Positions 44,616 to 52,924 of a DNA stretch of 64,000 nt are shown here, in pieces; within the stretch, counting starts at the first letter, position 1; the number at the start of each line of letters is the position of its first letter. The translations under genes and the position numbers were made by a program. Source of the DNA: Hyphomicrobiales bacterium (GTDB taxonomy: Bacteria > Pseudomonadota > Alphaproteobacteria > Rhizobiales > Rhizobiaceae); assembly GCA_900468625.1 (NCBI GenBank), contig UBUL01000020.1, positions 80,167 to 144,166 on the forward strand. The letters are read 5' to 3'. The notes beneath the pieces were generated by a model. It saw only the letters and a list, made by a program, of their open reading frames with translations, searched no databases and was not told the origin of the DNA.

Positions 44616-44667
44616 TAGAGCATGGTGCCGCCCGAAAGCCGACCACGCTTTTCGGCATCATGCTCTA
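44616..44667. repeat. 52-bp rhizobial palindromic repeat, copy 2
   Basis: Same length and layout as 31635-31686, starting TAGAGCATGGTGCCG and ending CGGCATCATGCTCTA, with scattered differences in both arms. It fills the 59-bp gap between the convergent permease and glucokinase genes. Its final TA and the preceding C (44665-44667) form the glucokinase stop codon on the minus strand. It could act as the terminator for both genes. Confidence 0.8.
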
Positions 44668-45384
44668 GAAACGCAAGCTTTCGTCCTTCCACAGCCGAAA
44701 GCCGCCGAGAAAGGCATTTTCGTTGTCACCGGCGCGGCAGCGTTCAGGCAGCGTCTTGAGCTTTCCGACATTGCCGCCACCGATGACGGTTTCATGCGGC
44801 AGCAATGCTGCTTGCAGCTTGCCCACGACCTTCTCCACCGATTTGCGCCATTTCTTCTTGCCGTATTTTTCGAGGCCCCGCTCGCCGACGAAATCTTCGA
44901 ACGTCTCATCCTTCCTGTAGGGCAGATGGGCCAGCTCCATGGGCAAGCAGACGTAATTGACGATCATTGCCGAACCCAACCCCGTACCCAATCCAAGAAA
45001 AAGCATATTGCCGCCGTTATAGCCGCCGATTGCCTGCAAGACCGCATCGTTGACGAGCCTGACAGGCTTGCCGAAAGCTGCGGATAGGTCGAAGCCTTTC
45101 CAGCCGGGACCCAGGTTGTGTGGTTCGAGCGCCGGTTTGTTGTCGGTGACCGGACCGGGATAGCCCATGCCGATGACGTCATATTGCCAGTCGGCGGTCA
45201 GTTCCTTGACAGCCTCCACCATCTTTTGCGCCGACATTGCCGTACCGGAGACAGCGGCACGCCGGTCGCTACCCGAACTCAGGCGCACTTTGACATGCGA
45301 ACCGCCAAGATCGATTGCGAGTACGACGAGGTCTTTCGATGTCGTGGACGTCGGTTGCTTGGGAGCTTTTAGTTTAACACTCAC
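44665..45384 (-). CDS. ppgK: ROK family glucokinase, polyphosphate glucokinase-like
   Basis: A 239-residue sugar kinase of the ROK/actin-like ATPase fold. It has phosphate-1 motif AIDLGGSHVKV, MGYPGPV, the catalytic Asp in VNDAVLQAIGG and LGTGLGSAMIV. It lacks the ROK zinc-binding cysteine cluster and is short, both as in PpgK-type polyphosphate glucokinases. Whether it uses polyphosphate or ATP cannot be told. The start is GTG at 45384 with GAGGAG nine bases upstream. It lies 40 bp behind the glucoamylase gene, and its stop codon is supplied by the palindromic repeat. Confidence 0.8.
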   Translation of the reverse strand: MSVKLKAPKQPTSTTSKDLVVLAIDLGGSHVKVRLSSGSDRRAAVSGTAMSAQKMVEAVKELTADWQYDVIGMGYPGPVTDNKPALEPHNLGPGWKGFDLSAAFGKPVRLVNDAVLQAIGGYNGGNMLFLGLGTGLGSAMIVNYVCLPMELAHLPYRKDETFEDFVGERGLEKYGKKKWRKSVEKVVGKLQAALLPHETVIGGGNVGKLKTLPERCRAGDNENAFLGGFRLWKDESLRF

Positions 45385-45424
45385 GATGCATGACTCCTCA
45401 AGGTACGTCTATTGCCAATAACGT

Positions 45425-47848
45425 CTAGCGAGTGCCTGCGACCACTGCTACCGAGAAGTCCATCCCTTCCCAATGGCCGGTATCGGGCCAATAGAAGGTG
45501 AAGGCGATGACACTTCCCTTCTCCAGCCGCTCGGTCGCAAGCTCCGCCACGTCGATGCCGAAGCCGTTTTCGCGAGTTTCGATATCGCCTTTGCTTTTCC
45601 AGCCGTCGGAGCTCCAACGGACGACGGCTTTCGCCATCACCTCGATCCTGAGGCGCTTGCCGGCAAGAACCTGCGATGTCTTGTTGTTGAAACGCCAGAG
45701 TATGAAGGGGGCGGTCGTCTTGTTTTTGATGTAGCGTTCGACGCCTTGCGGCGGCATGTCGAAGACGGCGTTGTCTCTCAGCGAACGCAGCAGCTTGATA
45801 TGCTCGGCATGAGCCCAGACGAGCGGCATGGCGCTTCCGGAAGGTTTGCCGAATATAAGGCCTCGTTCGGGGAGATCGGGTCGGTCCCAGACCTGTTCGG
45901 GCAGCAGGCCACCCGGCCCTGCAGAGCCTTCAAGAGCGCTGAGCAATGCGACCGCGGCCTTTTGCTTGCCGGCCGCAAGCTCGTAATGGGCTCTTTCGCC
46001 GGCGAGCAGGGGCCAGAGGCGGCCGATGCCGGTGCCGTCGAATGGCCCGCCATCGTCATGCTCGCCATAGCCGTCGCCCGTATAGCGATACCACAGCGGC
46101 CCTTGCGGCAGGTCGCATTTGAGCTGTGCGTCGATGACTTTCACCGTGTCGAGGATGCGCGGATCGTTGGCGGCGCGCAATCCGAACCGGACCAGCGCCA
46201 GGGCATCCGGGCTGACGACGCGGGCCGTCGGCAGATATGAATCCGCCGGCGGTCGGTTCTTGATCGGTACGAAGCCGTCGGCCGGCGACGCGCCATCGGC
46301 AATATCGGGCGGGGCGATGCGCACATAATATCCCTTGACCCCGAGGTCGGCAGTGGCTGTATCGGCGGCGACATAGGTCCAGCGCTCGACTTGGTCGTTC
46401 CAGGCATCTGCCGTCTGCCGAAGGTAGTCTGCATCGTGATTACGGCCCGCAATTTCCAGGATATCGGCGGCGGCGAGCAGCGCGGCGATCTCGACGGCGA
46501 GGGTGAAGGGAGAAAAGCCGCCATCCTCCTCCCAGCGGTCCTCGCCTGTTACCGGGCCATTGACCACAACATAGCGCGCCGCTCGTTCAACCATCGAGAC
46601 ATAGGACAGGAGAGCATCGCCGGTGAGCGCTCCCTCGCGGCGCAGCGCGTCGGCAAGCAGGATCGGAAAGGCGCACTCGTCCATCTGTATGCCGGTCCAG
46701 TAGGGCTCACCGTCTAGCCAGGCGTTCTGCGGCCAATGCCCGTCCGCCTCCTGGATCGCTCGAAGATAGGCAAGGATGCGCAGCGCATCCTGCGGGGCGC
46801 CGGCCGCAAGGAAACCGCCGGCGGTCTCGACGAGGTCGCGCGGCCAGACCAAATGATAGCCGCCAAGATCCTCGTCGCCTTTGGCAAAGCCCCAGGGAAT
46901 CGACAGCGAGGCGACTGCCGGCCCTTCGAAGGACAGGGGCCGATGCGTTGCGAGAACGGCGGTCGATATTCGATAGCGGTTGAGCTCAGGCGGCGGCGCC
47001 CTCGGTTCATCCAGCGGCAGCAGGGTGCTTTGCCATTTCCGCCAGTCGGCGACATAGGAGCGCTCCGCCTCCTCGTAGCCGGCCTGCAGGCTGGCGAGCG
47101 CATTGTAGCCCGCTTCCTCCGGGCGGTTTCCGAAGCCAAGCGAGAGGAGGACGGTATCGCTGCCGGCGGTAAGATCGATTTCGCCGGTCAGCGCAACGTT
47201 GCCGTTGACTGCGTGGGTGACGAGCGGATCCAATTCTCCGGCGTTCTGCAGCTGGCGCCAGCCGTCGGAAATGCCGACATAGCCGGCAGAGGCCGTTTTC
47301 CATCCGCCGCTGACGGCAAGCGCCAGCGCAACGCCGTGCGTGCCCGTCGCGAAAAGCATCGGCGTGCCCTTGTAGTCGCCCACCCAGCCGGTATTGCCGC
47401 GGCCGGCATTGATCAGATGCGGGGCGGCAAGCATATAGAGCCGATAGTCGTGAGCCTCTCCCTGCAGCGCTTCGAACGATATCTGCTGAAGCAAGCTGCT
47501 CCGCACCGGGTCGACGATAATGTGCTTGATGATGCGGTAGCGCCTATCGAGTGCCGTGTTGACGAGCCGATAGGCCGGAACGCCATCTTCGATCGTTGTG
47601 ACGACACTTTCGCTATCCCGCTTTTCCTCGGAAAAATAGCCGTCCGGACCGGTAACGATCAGGCCAAGGTCGCGGGTGCAGGCGCAATCGACGCGCGGAA
47701 AATAAACTTCGTTGAGGATGCCGTGGCTGAGCGTGAACCAGATGTGGCAAGCCGGCGAGAGTGCCGTACCGACACCGCTCTTCGCGCTGGATGTCCAGCG
47801 AGGGGCGATACCCTGCGCATTGGAGCCCGAAGTGTCGTCCTGTGCCAT
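45425..47848 (-). CDS. GH15 glucan 1,4-alpha-glucosidase (glucoamylase)
   Basis: An 807-residue glycoside hydrolase family 15 protein: an N-terminal beta-sandwich domain (about 1-270), an (alpha/alpha)6 catalytic barrel (about 290-680) and a C-terminal CBM-like beta domain (about 690-807). Catalytic features are VWPRDLVET, the acid Glu in GIQMDECAF and the base Glu in WAHAEHIKL. No signal peptide is seen, so it acts in the cytoplasm, releasing glucose from glycogen-like or malto-oligosaccharides. I chose the ATG at 47848 (MAQDDTSG) with GGAGA upstream. The following glucokinase gene would phosphorylate the glucose released. Confidence 0.9.
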   Translation of the reverse strand: MAQDDTSGSNAQGIAPRWTSSAKSGVGTALSPACHIWFTLSHGILNEVYFPRVDCACTRDLGLIVTGPDGYFSEEKRDSESVVTTIEDGVPAYRLVNTALDRRYRIIKHIIVDPVRSSLLQQISFEALQGEAHDYRLYMLAAPHLINAGRGNTGWVGDYKGTPMLFATGTHGVALALAVSGGWKTASAGYVGISDGWRQLQNAGELDPLVTHAVNGNVALTGEIDLTAGSDTVLLSLGFGNRPEEAGYNALASLQAGYEEAERSYVADWRKWQSTLLPLDEPRAPPPELNRYRISTAVLATHRPLSFEGPAVASLSIPWGFAKGDEDLGGYHLVWPRDLVETAGGFLAAGAPQDALRILAYLRAIQEADGHWPQNAWLDGEPYWTGIQMDECAFPILLADALRREGALTGDALLSYVSMVERAARYVVVNGPVTGEDRWEEDGGFSPFTLAVEIAALLAAADILEIAGRNHDADYLRQTADAWNDQVERWTYVAADTATADLGVKGYYVRIAPPDIADGASPADGFVPIKNRPPADSYLPTARVVSPDALALVRFGLRAANDPRILDTVKVIDAQLKCDLPQGPLWYRYTGDGYGEHDDGGPFDGTGIGRLWPLLAGERAHYELAAGKQKAAVALLSALEGSAGPGGLLPEQVWDRPDLPERGLIFGKPSGSAMPLVWAHAEHIKLLRSLRDNAVFDMPPQGVERYIKNKTTAPFILWRFNNKTSQVLAGKRLRIEVMAKAVVRWSSDGWKSKGDIETRENGFGIDVAELATERLEKGSVIAFTFYWPDTGHWEGMDFSVAVVAGTR

Positions 47849-48229
47849 GGGTCCATCTCCGTTGTCATTGCAATCTGCTCCGGCGTACCGGCTTCGGCAA
47901 GAGCTGAGCGCAGCGATTTCGGAATGATGCATCCGCTGTCATCTAGACAGCCGGTCTTGCCAGGGATCGTCCGGTCTGCTCTCATCGATTGCGCGATTAC
48001 CCTCGCCGATCAGCCTTTGATTGGTTCTGATGCCGCCGCAAGCGTCAGCCGTCTTGCGATGTTCGGCGGTTCGCTGCCACGGTAAAGACAAAAGCCTCGA
48101 TTTCGCTGCGCTCGCTGTTCCATTGAAAGCTGACTGAAAGGTTGCTGGCGCTAGCCTCGTCGAGCTTCAGGAGGAAGCGCGTGCCGCGCGGTGATCAATC
48201 GGCGGCACATCAATGGTGAGGAGGACTTC
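47849..48229. other. Divergent intergenic region (glucoamylase / binding protein)
   Basis: These 381 bp should contain the promoters of the leftward GH15-glucokinase genes and the rightward binding-protein gene. I looked for a thiamine-pyrophosphate riboswitch because the binding protein is NMT1/THI5-like, and found no matching CTGAGA and ACCTGATC core. No strong palindrome was noted. The GGAGG ribosome site for the binding protein lies at about 48219-48224. Confidence 0.4.
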
Positions 48230-49243
48230 ATGCGTGCATCCAGCATTCTCAAATATTCGACGGCTTTTTCCCTTGCGGTAGCTGCAGCCTCGTTCGCGAC
48301 GACGGCGGCGCAGGCGGCCGGCAAGATTTCCATCATGGTGGGCGGCTACGAAAAGCAGATCTACCTGCCGGCCAAGCTCGCCGAAGGGCTCGGCTATTTC
48401 AAGGAAGAGGGTCTTGACGTCGAGCTTCTCAACGAGCCCGCGGGCGTCGATGCGGAAAACGAGATGCTTGCAGGCGCCGTCCAGGGCGTCGTCGGCTTCT
48501 ATGACCATTGCATCGATCTCCAGGGCAAGGGCAAGTTCGTCGAATCGGTCGTGCAGTTCAGCCAGGCGCCGGGCGAAGTCGAGCTGGTGTCGGCCAAGCA
48601 TCCAGAGATCAAGTCCCCTGCCGATTTTAAGGGCAAGAGCCTCGGCGTCACGGGCCTTGGTTCCTCGACCAATTTCCTGACGCAGTATCTGGCCGTCAAG
48701 GCCGGCCTGAAGCTTGGGCAATTCACCTCCGTTCCGGTCGGCGCCGGCCAGACCTTCATCGCCGCCATGCAGCAGGACGCCATCCAGGCCGGCATGACGA
48801 CCGAGCCGACGGTCTCGCGTCTTTTGAAGACCGGCGAGGCCAAGGTCCTCATCGACATGCGCACGATGGACGGAACCAGGGCGGCACTGGGCGGGACCTA
48901 TCCGGCCGCATCCCTCTACATGCAGGAATCGTGGGTCAAGGATCACAAGCAGGAAACGCAGAAGCTTGCGAACGCCTTCGTCAAGACGCTGCATTTCATC
49001 AACACCCATTCGGCCGCCGAGATTGCCGACAAGATGCCTAAGGACTTCTATGTCGGCGACAAGGACGGCTATGTGAAGGCGCTGGAAAACGGCAAGGCGA
49101 TGTTCACGCCTGATGGTGTGATGCCGGAAGACGGTCCGAAGACCGTCCTTGCCGTGCTTTCCGAGTTTTCCAAGAACGTTCAGGGCAAGTCCATCGACCT
49201 GTCGAGGACCTACACGACGGAATTCGTCAAGAACGCCAAGTAA
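48230..49243 (+). CDS. ABC transporter substrate-binding protein, NMT1/THI5-like (orphan)
   Basis: A 337-residue periplasmic binding protein of the SsuA/TauA/NMT1 class. The signal peptide runs to about residue 27 (hydrophobic core, then AAQAAGK). The mature protein opens with ISIMVGGYEKQIYLPAKLAEGLGYFKEEGL, the typical helix for this class. Ligands in this class include nitrate, sulfonates, taurine, riboflavin and pyrimidine precursors. The ATG at 48230 follows GAGGAGG. No permease or ATPase gene accompanies it, so it must use a transporter encoded elsewhere. A strong terminator follows. Confidence 0.85.
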   Translation: MRASSILKYSTAFSLAVAAASFATTAAQAAGKISIMVGGYEKQIYLPAKLAEGLGYFKEEGLDVELLNEPAGVDAENEMLAGAVQGVVGFYDHCIDLQGKGKFVESVVQFSQAPGEVELVSAKHPEIKSPADFKGKSLGVTGLGSSTNFLTQYLAVKAGLKLGQFTSVPVGAGQTFIAAMQQDAIQAGMTTEPTVSRLLKTGEAKVLIDMRTMDGTRAALGGTYPAASLYMQESWVKDHKQETQKLANAFVKTLHFINTHSAAEIADKMPKDFYVGDKDGYVKALENGKAMFTPDGVMPEDGPKTVLAVLSEFSKNVQGKSIDLSRTYTTEFVKNAK

Positions 49244-49256
49244 GTCGGCTGGGTTT

Positions 49257-49286
49257 GGCCGCTTCCGGAAAGGACCGGAGGCGGCC
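49257..49286 (+). terminator. Strong hairpin after the orphan binding-protein gene
   Basis: GGCCGCTTCCGG (49257-49268) pairs with CCGGAGGCGGCC (49275-49286) over 12 positions with one T-G wobble and a 6-nt loop, AAAGGA. It starts 13 bp after the stop codon. There is no following T-run, so it may stop transcription weakly or protect the 3' end of the mRNA. Confidence 0.6.
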
Positions 49287-49843
49287 GCTGCCGAAAACTC
49301 TGCCGCCGAATGAACGAGCGAATGCTTGAAGCGCCGTTTCGCCCGTTCCTGCCTCGCTTATTGGGCAACGTTCCGATCGCGTCGAAGACGCAGGCCATGT
49401 ATGTCAGCGCGACAATATTTATGTCATCGTTCAGATTGGCGTATTCGACAGGCTGCGCTCCTTTGTTCGAAACGATTGGCAATTTTCAAACATCACATTG
49501 CTGTATATTCGCATGTGAAACCTCCACTTTGGTAATATAGATAACAATCTTATTTCAGAAGTTCTGTTGTGTCGGAAAAATGTGTTGATTTATTTTGAAG
49601 TACGCCCGATTGTCCTATGAGGATATTTTATCGTCCGCAGTTTCGTCCGCACTATTGCAACATCTGTTTGAACGCGAATGAAAAGTGGGATCCAGCCGGA
49701 AGCCGTGAAACCGCCACCGTCCTTTAAACTGCACATGTCCCATGAGCTGCTGCGCACCTGAAGGGGAGATACTTTGGGGATGCTGCAGCAACTGACCAAC
49801 TAGAAGAAGCAAGTGCGGATGTTTGTTTTGGAGGAGACCCGGA
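49287..49843. other. AT-rich intergenic region before the acyltransferase gene
   Basis: No gene can be supported in these 557 bp. From about 49480 to 49640 the sequence is clearly richer in A and T than its surroundings, with stretches such as TAATATAGATAACAATC. A TCACAT/ATGTGA inverted repeat spaced by 14 bp lies at 49493-49518. Such a change in composition suggests a promoter region or inserted DNA; I see no transposase or terminal repeats. Confidence 0.4.
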
Positions 49844-50773
49844 GTGCTGGATCCTTTGATACCGACAATATTTCACGAGCACTGGTGGCTCGACGCCGCG
49901 ACGAAAGGGCGAGCCGAGATCTCCGAGGTGACCGAAGGTGGGCGGACAGTGGGCCGGCTGCCCTATGTTAAGGAAACGAGACTCGGCCTGCATAGCATCA
50001 ATATGCCGACCCTTACCCACTTTCTCGGCCCGGGCATCAACGACGGATCGGGTAGCGAGCCAAACCGCTTCGTGAGGCGTCAGGCGATCACACGCGAGCT
50101 CATCCGCAGGCTCCCGCAGTTCTCTTCATTCCGTCAGAAGCTTCACCACAACGTCAAGGATGTGCTGGCTTTTCAGGCCGAAGATTTCGAGGTGACGGCC
50201 CAGTTCACGTTTGAAGTCGGTCCGGCGCCTGAGGAGGTCATGTGGAAAGCGATGCGGGACAAGACCCGAAACGTCATCCGGCGCGGGGAGGAACGCTATG
50301 GCGTCTCGAACACGATGGATCCGCCGGCATTCTTTCGCTTTTTCAGCGCCAATCTCAAGGCCAGAGGGGGCAAGCCCAATATCGATTTCGCGACCTGCAC
50401 GGATGTCGTCACCAGGGCACTCGATCGCGGACGTGGCCATTTCCGCGTCGCTGTGGATGACAGGGGCGATGCCAGGGCGGCTATCTTTTGCGTCTGGGAC
50501 GCCAGATCCTATTACTACATGCTATCGACACGCACGGTCGACAGCGGCAATTGCGCGATCCCCCTGCTGATTTGGAGTGCCATGAAAAGCGCCGCCTCGA
50601 TGGGGCTGGTCTTCGACTTCGATGGTGTGGCCAGTGCCGGCTCCATCCTGCTCTATTCCGGCTTCGGCGGCACCGTTTCTCCGCGCTACATTGTGATGAA
50701 ATCGAATACCCTCTACCAGACTTTGCGCAAGATCCGCCGCATCAACCCCAAGGTTTCCAACCGCTTTCTTTGA
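49844..50773 (+). CDS. FemAB-like/GNAT acyltransferase domain protein
   Basis: A 309-residue protein with the layout of the GNAT_acetyltr_6 (BioF2-like, FemAB-related) family. Segments are KLHHNVKDVLAFQ, MRDKTRNVIRRGEERYGV and a central region ending in FDFDGVASAGSILLYSGFGG, which resembles the FemAB-type acyl-binding core. Members transfer amino-acyl or acyl groups in cell-envelope or polysaccharide synthesis. The start is GTG at 49844 with GGAGGAG seven bases upstream; TTG at 49823 would overlap that site. It stands alone on this strand and converges on the ABC permease gene. Confidence 0.72.
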   Translation: MLDPLIPTIFHEHWWLDAATKGRAEISEVTEGGRTVGRLPYVKETRLGLHSINMPTLTHFLGPGINDGSGSEPNRFVRRQAITRELIRRLPQFSSFRQKLHHNVKDVLAFQAEDFEVTAQFTFEVGPAPEEVMWKAMRDKTRNVIRRGEERYGVSNTMDPPAFFRFFSANLKARGGKPNIDFATCTDVVTRALDRGRGHFRVAVDDRGDARAAIFCVWDARSYYYMLSTRTVDSGNCAIPLLIWSAMKSAASMGLVFDFDGVASAGSILLYSGFGGTVSPRYIVMKSNTLYQTLRKIRRINPKVSNRFL

Positions 50774-50862
50774 GGACGAGCACGCTGCGGCCAAATTGGC
50801 GGGATGCCTGTGCTCGCTTGAAATCCATGACGGGTGCAGTTGCGCGAAAATTATGCACGTCC

Positions 50863-50879
50863 CGATGCTTGAAGCATCG
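50863..50879. terminator. Perfect palindrome between convergent genes
   Basis: CGATGCTTGAAGCATCG is an 8-1-8 palindrome lying between the acyltransferase stop (50773) and the permease stop (50913). As RNA it folds as a 6-bp stem with a TTGAA loop. It has no T-run. A longer weak stem, CGAGCAC/GTGCTCG, lies just before it (about 50777-50817). A terminator role is likely only from its position. Confidence 0.4.
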
Positions 50880-50912
50880 ACTGAACGTCCACCAAACAAG
50901 CGGCAGCAGAAG

Positions 50913-51824
50913 TCATCGCTCAAAAGGTTCGCCGAGCGAGGCGACACCGTTGAGCTTGAGCAAGCGACGGTCTGCGGAGATGATGCCCAGGACGATAATC
51001 GTCACGAGATAAGGAAGACATGCGAGCAGTTGTGAGGGCACGGCAATTCCGGTCGCCTGAGCGGCGAGCCCCATAAGCGATACGGCACCAAACAGGCACG
51101 CACCCAGGAAAATCCTCGTTGTCAGCCAGGTTCCGAACACGACAAGAGCGATGGCAATCCAGCCGCGGCCGGCGATCATGCCATCCGCCCAGAGCGGTGT
51201 GTAGATCGTCGAGGCGTAGGCACCGGCAAAGCCTGCCATCATGCCGCCGAACGCCACTGCGGCGAAGCGTATCGCAATGATCGGATAGCCGATGGCGTGA
51301 GCGGCTTTCGGATTTTCACCGACGGCGCGAAGGATCAAACCGACTTTGCCGTAGGCAAACGATGCCCATATGCCAATGGTCAGGACAAGCGAAATCCAGA
51401 CGACGATATCCTGACTGAACAGGCCGCCGATTACCGGAATGTCCGACAACCCTGGGATTGCGATCTTCGGCAGCGTCGTGACCGTCAAGCTCTCGTAGCT
51501 TTTGCCGAACAGCGCCGAAAGACCCTGGCCGAGTATCCCGAGCGCAAGGCCGGCGGCGACCTGATTGGCGTTGAAGCCGAGAACGATCGCGGCAAAAATC
51601 ATCGACAGGAGCGCGCTCCCGAGACCCGCCGCGAGGAAAGCAAGAAAATGTCCGCCGCCGTGATAGACGACAATAAACGCGATGACGGCACCAAGCGCCA
51701 TCAACCCCTCGACGCCGAGATTGAGGACGCCAGCGCGCTCGGCAATAAGCTCCCCTAGAGCTGCCAGCAGAAACGGCGTTGCGGCTGCCAGCATGCCCGC
51801 GAGAATGAACTCGATAGCGTTCAT
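50913..51824 (-). CDS. ABC transporter permease, BMP/nucleoside type (second permease)
   Basis: A 303-residue inner-membrane permease of the BPD_transp_2 class (RbsC/YufQ-like). It opens with AATPFLLAALGELIAERAGVLNLGVEGLMALGA, the standard signature of nucleoside ABC permeases (E-x-GVLN-x-GVEG). About eight to nine helices. I chose the ATG at 51824 (MNAIEFIL), overlapping the stop of the first permease by ATGA; the same frame is open far upstream without membrane features. It is the last gene of the operon. Confidence 0.9.
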   Translation of the reverse strand: MNAIEFILAGMLAAATPFLLAALGELIAERAGVLNLGVEGLMALGAVIAFIVVYHGGGHFLAFLAAGLGSALLSMIFAAIVLGFNANQVAAGLALGILGQGLSALFGKSYESLTVTTLPKIAIPGLSDIPVIGGLFSQDIVVWISLVLTIGIWASFAYGKVGLILRAVGENPKAAHAIGYPIIAIRFAAVAFGGMMAGFAGAYASTIYTPLWADGMIAGRGWIAIALVVFGTWLTTRIFLGACLFGAVSLMGLAAQATGIAVPSQLLACLPYLVTIIVLGIISADRRLLKLNGVASLGEPFER

Positions 51825-52924
51825 GATGAGCTCCGAGCCGGTGAAATGGGGCGCCATGCGATGCGGTAGCGCACGAAGGTCACAGCGACGAGGTAGATGA
51901 GGAGCAGACTGCCCTGAAATACGCGGACGGCGGCAATCGGCAGATTGGCGGAAACCATGGCATTGTCGCCGCCGATGTAGAGCGCCGCCATGATGATCGA
52001 GGAGACGACGACACCGATCGGATTGAGACCGCCAAGATAAGCGACGATGATCGCCGCGTAGCCATATCCTGTCGAGATGGAACGCTGCAGCTGGCCGAGA
52101 GGTCCGGCAACCTCGGCGGCGCCGGCAAGACCGGCTGCCGCACCCCCGATAATCAGCGAAAGCCAGATCGCCCTGCTTTCCTTGAAGCCGGCATAGCCCG
52201 CAGCTCGGGGAGCCAGTCCGCCAACCTGCAATTTGTATCCGGCGAAGCTTTTCTGCATGAAGAACCATGCCGCGATCGACAGAGCGACAGCTAAAAGTAG
52301 CGAGACGTTGACGCGCGTCCCTTCGAACAGAATCGGCACCATCGCATCGTATTGGAACATGACCGACTGCGGGAAATTGAAGCCGCCGGGATCTTTCCAT
52401 GGACCAAGAAGCAGATAATTGAGCAGTTGGGCGGCAACAAAACTCAGCATCAGCGAAACGAGGATTTCATTAGCATTGAGCCTGACACGCCAGAAGGCTG
52501 TCAGCGAGGCCCATAACGCGCCGCCGATCGTGCCGAGCAGCAGCATCGAAGGCCAGATCCACTGGCCCGTTGCCTGCGGCATCCAGATGGGTATGGCGGA
52601 GGCGAAGATCGCGCCGAGGATGAATTGGCCCTCGGCGCCGATGTTGAAGACCTTTGCCCGAAAGCCGATTGCCAGGCCTTGTGCAATGAGAAGCAGCGGC
52701 CCGGTCTTCAGCAAGACTTCGGAGAATGACGCCCATGAGAAGAACGGCTCGATCAGCATGGCGTAGAGCACCGCCGCCGGATCGCGGCCCATGGCTATGT
52801 AAAGACCGAGATTGAGAATGATGGTGGCGATGAGAGCGATTACCGGTGCGAGCAGCTTCGCAACGAACGAGGCCCGATCGCGCCGGGCCAATGTGGGGAG
52901 GGCAGCGGAAAACGAATGGCTCAT
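51821..52924 (-). CDS. ABC transporter permease, BMP/nucleoside type (first permease)
   Basis: A 367-residue permease of the YufP/BPD_transp_2 class with a basic N-terminus, about nine to ten helices and the motif FNIGAEGQFILGAI characteristic of nucleoside importers. It pairs with the 303-residue permease, with 4-bp overlaps at both ends (ATGA at 51821-51824 and at 52921-52924). It forms the membrane channel of the importer whose binding protein is encoded at 54452-55552. Confidence 0.9.
   Translation of the reverse strand: MSHSFSAALPTLARRDRASFVAKLLAPVIALIATIILNLGLYIAMGRDPAAVLYAMLIEPFFSWASFSEVLLKTGPLLLIAQGLAIGFRAKVFNIGAEGQFILGAIFASAIPIWMPQATGQWIWPSMLLLGTIGGALWASLTAFWRVRLNANEILVSLMLSFVAAQLLNYLLLGPWKDPGGFNFPQSVMFQYDAMVPILFEGTRVNVSLLLAVALSIAAWFFMQKSFAGYKLQVGGLAPRAAGYAGFKESRAIWLSLIIGGAAAGLAGAAEVAGPLGQLQRSISTGYGYAAIIVAYLGGLNPIGVVVSSIIMAALYIGGDNAMVSANLPIAAVRVFQGSLLLIYLVAVTFVRYRIAWRPISPARSSS

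Noticed and set aside
46736..48085. A 449-codon open frame on the plus strand
   Set aside because: It lies antisense to the well-supported glucoamylase, is arginine-rich and shows no family motifs; typical of high-GC shadow frames.
47849..48229. Possible thiamine-pyrophosphate riboswitch before the NMT1/THI5-like gene
   Set aside because: The conserved CTGAGA and ACCTGATC core elements are not found in the region.
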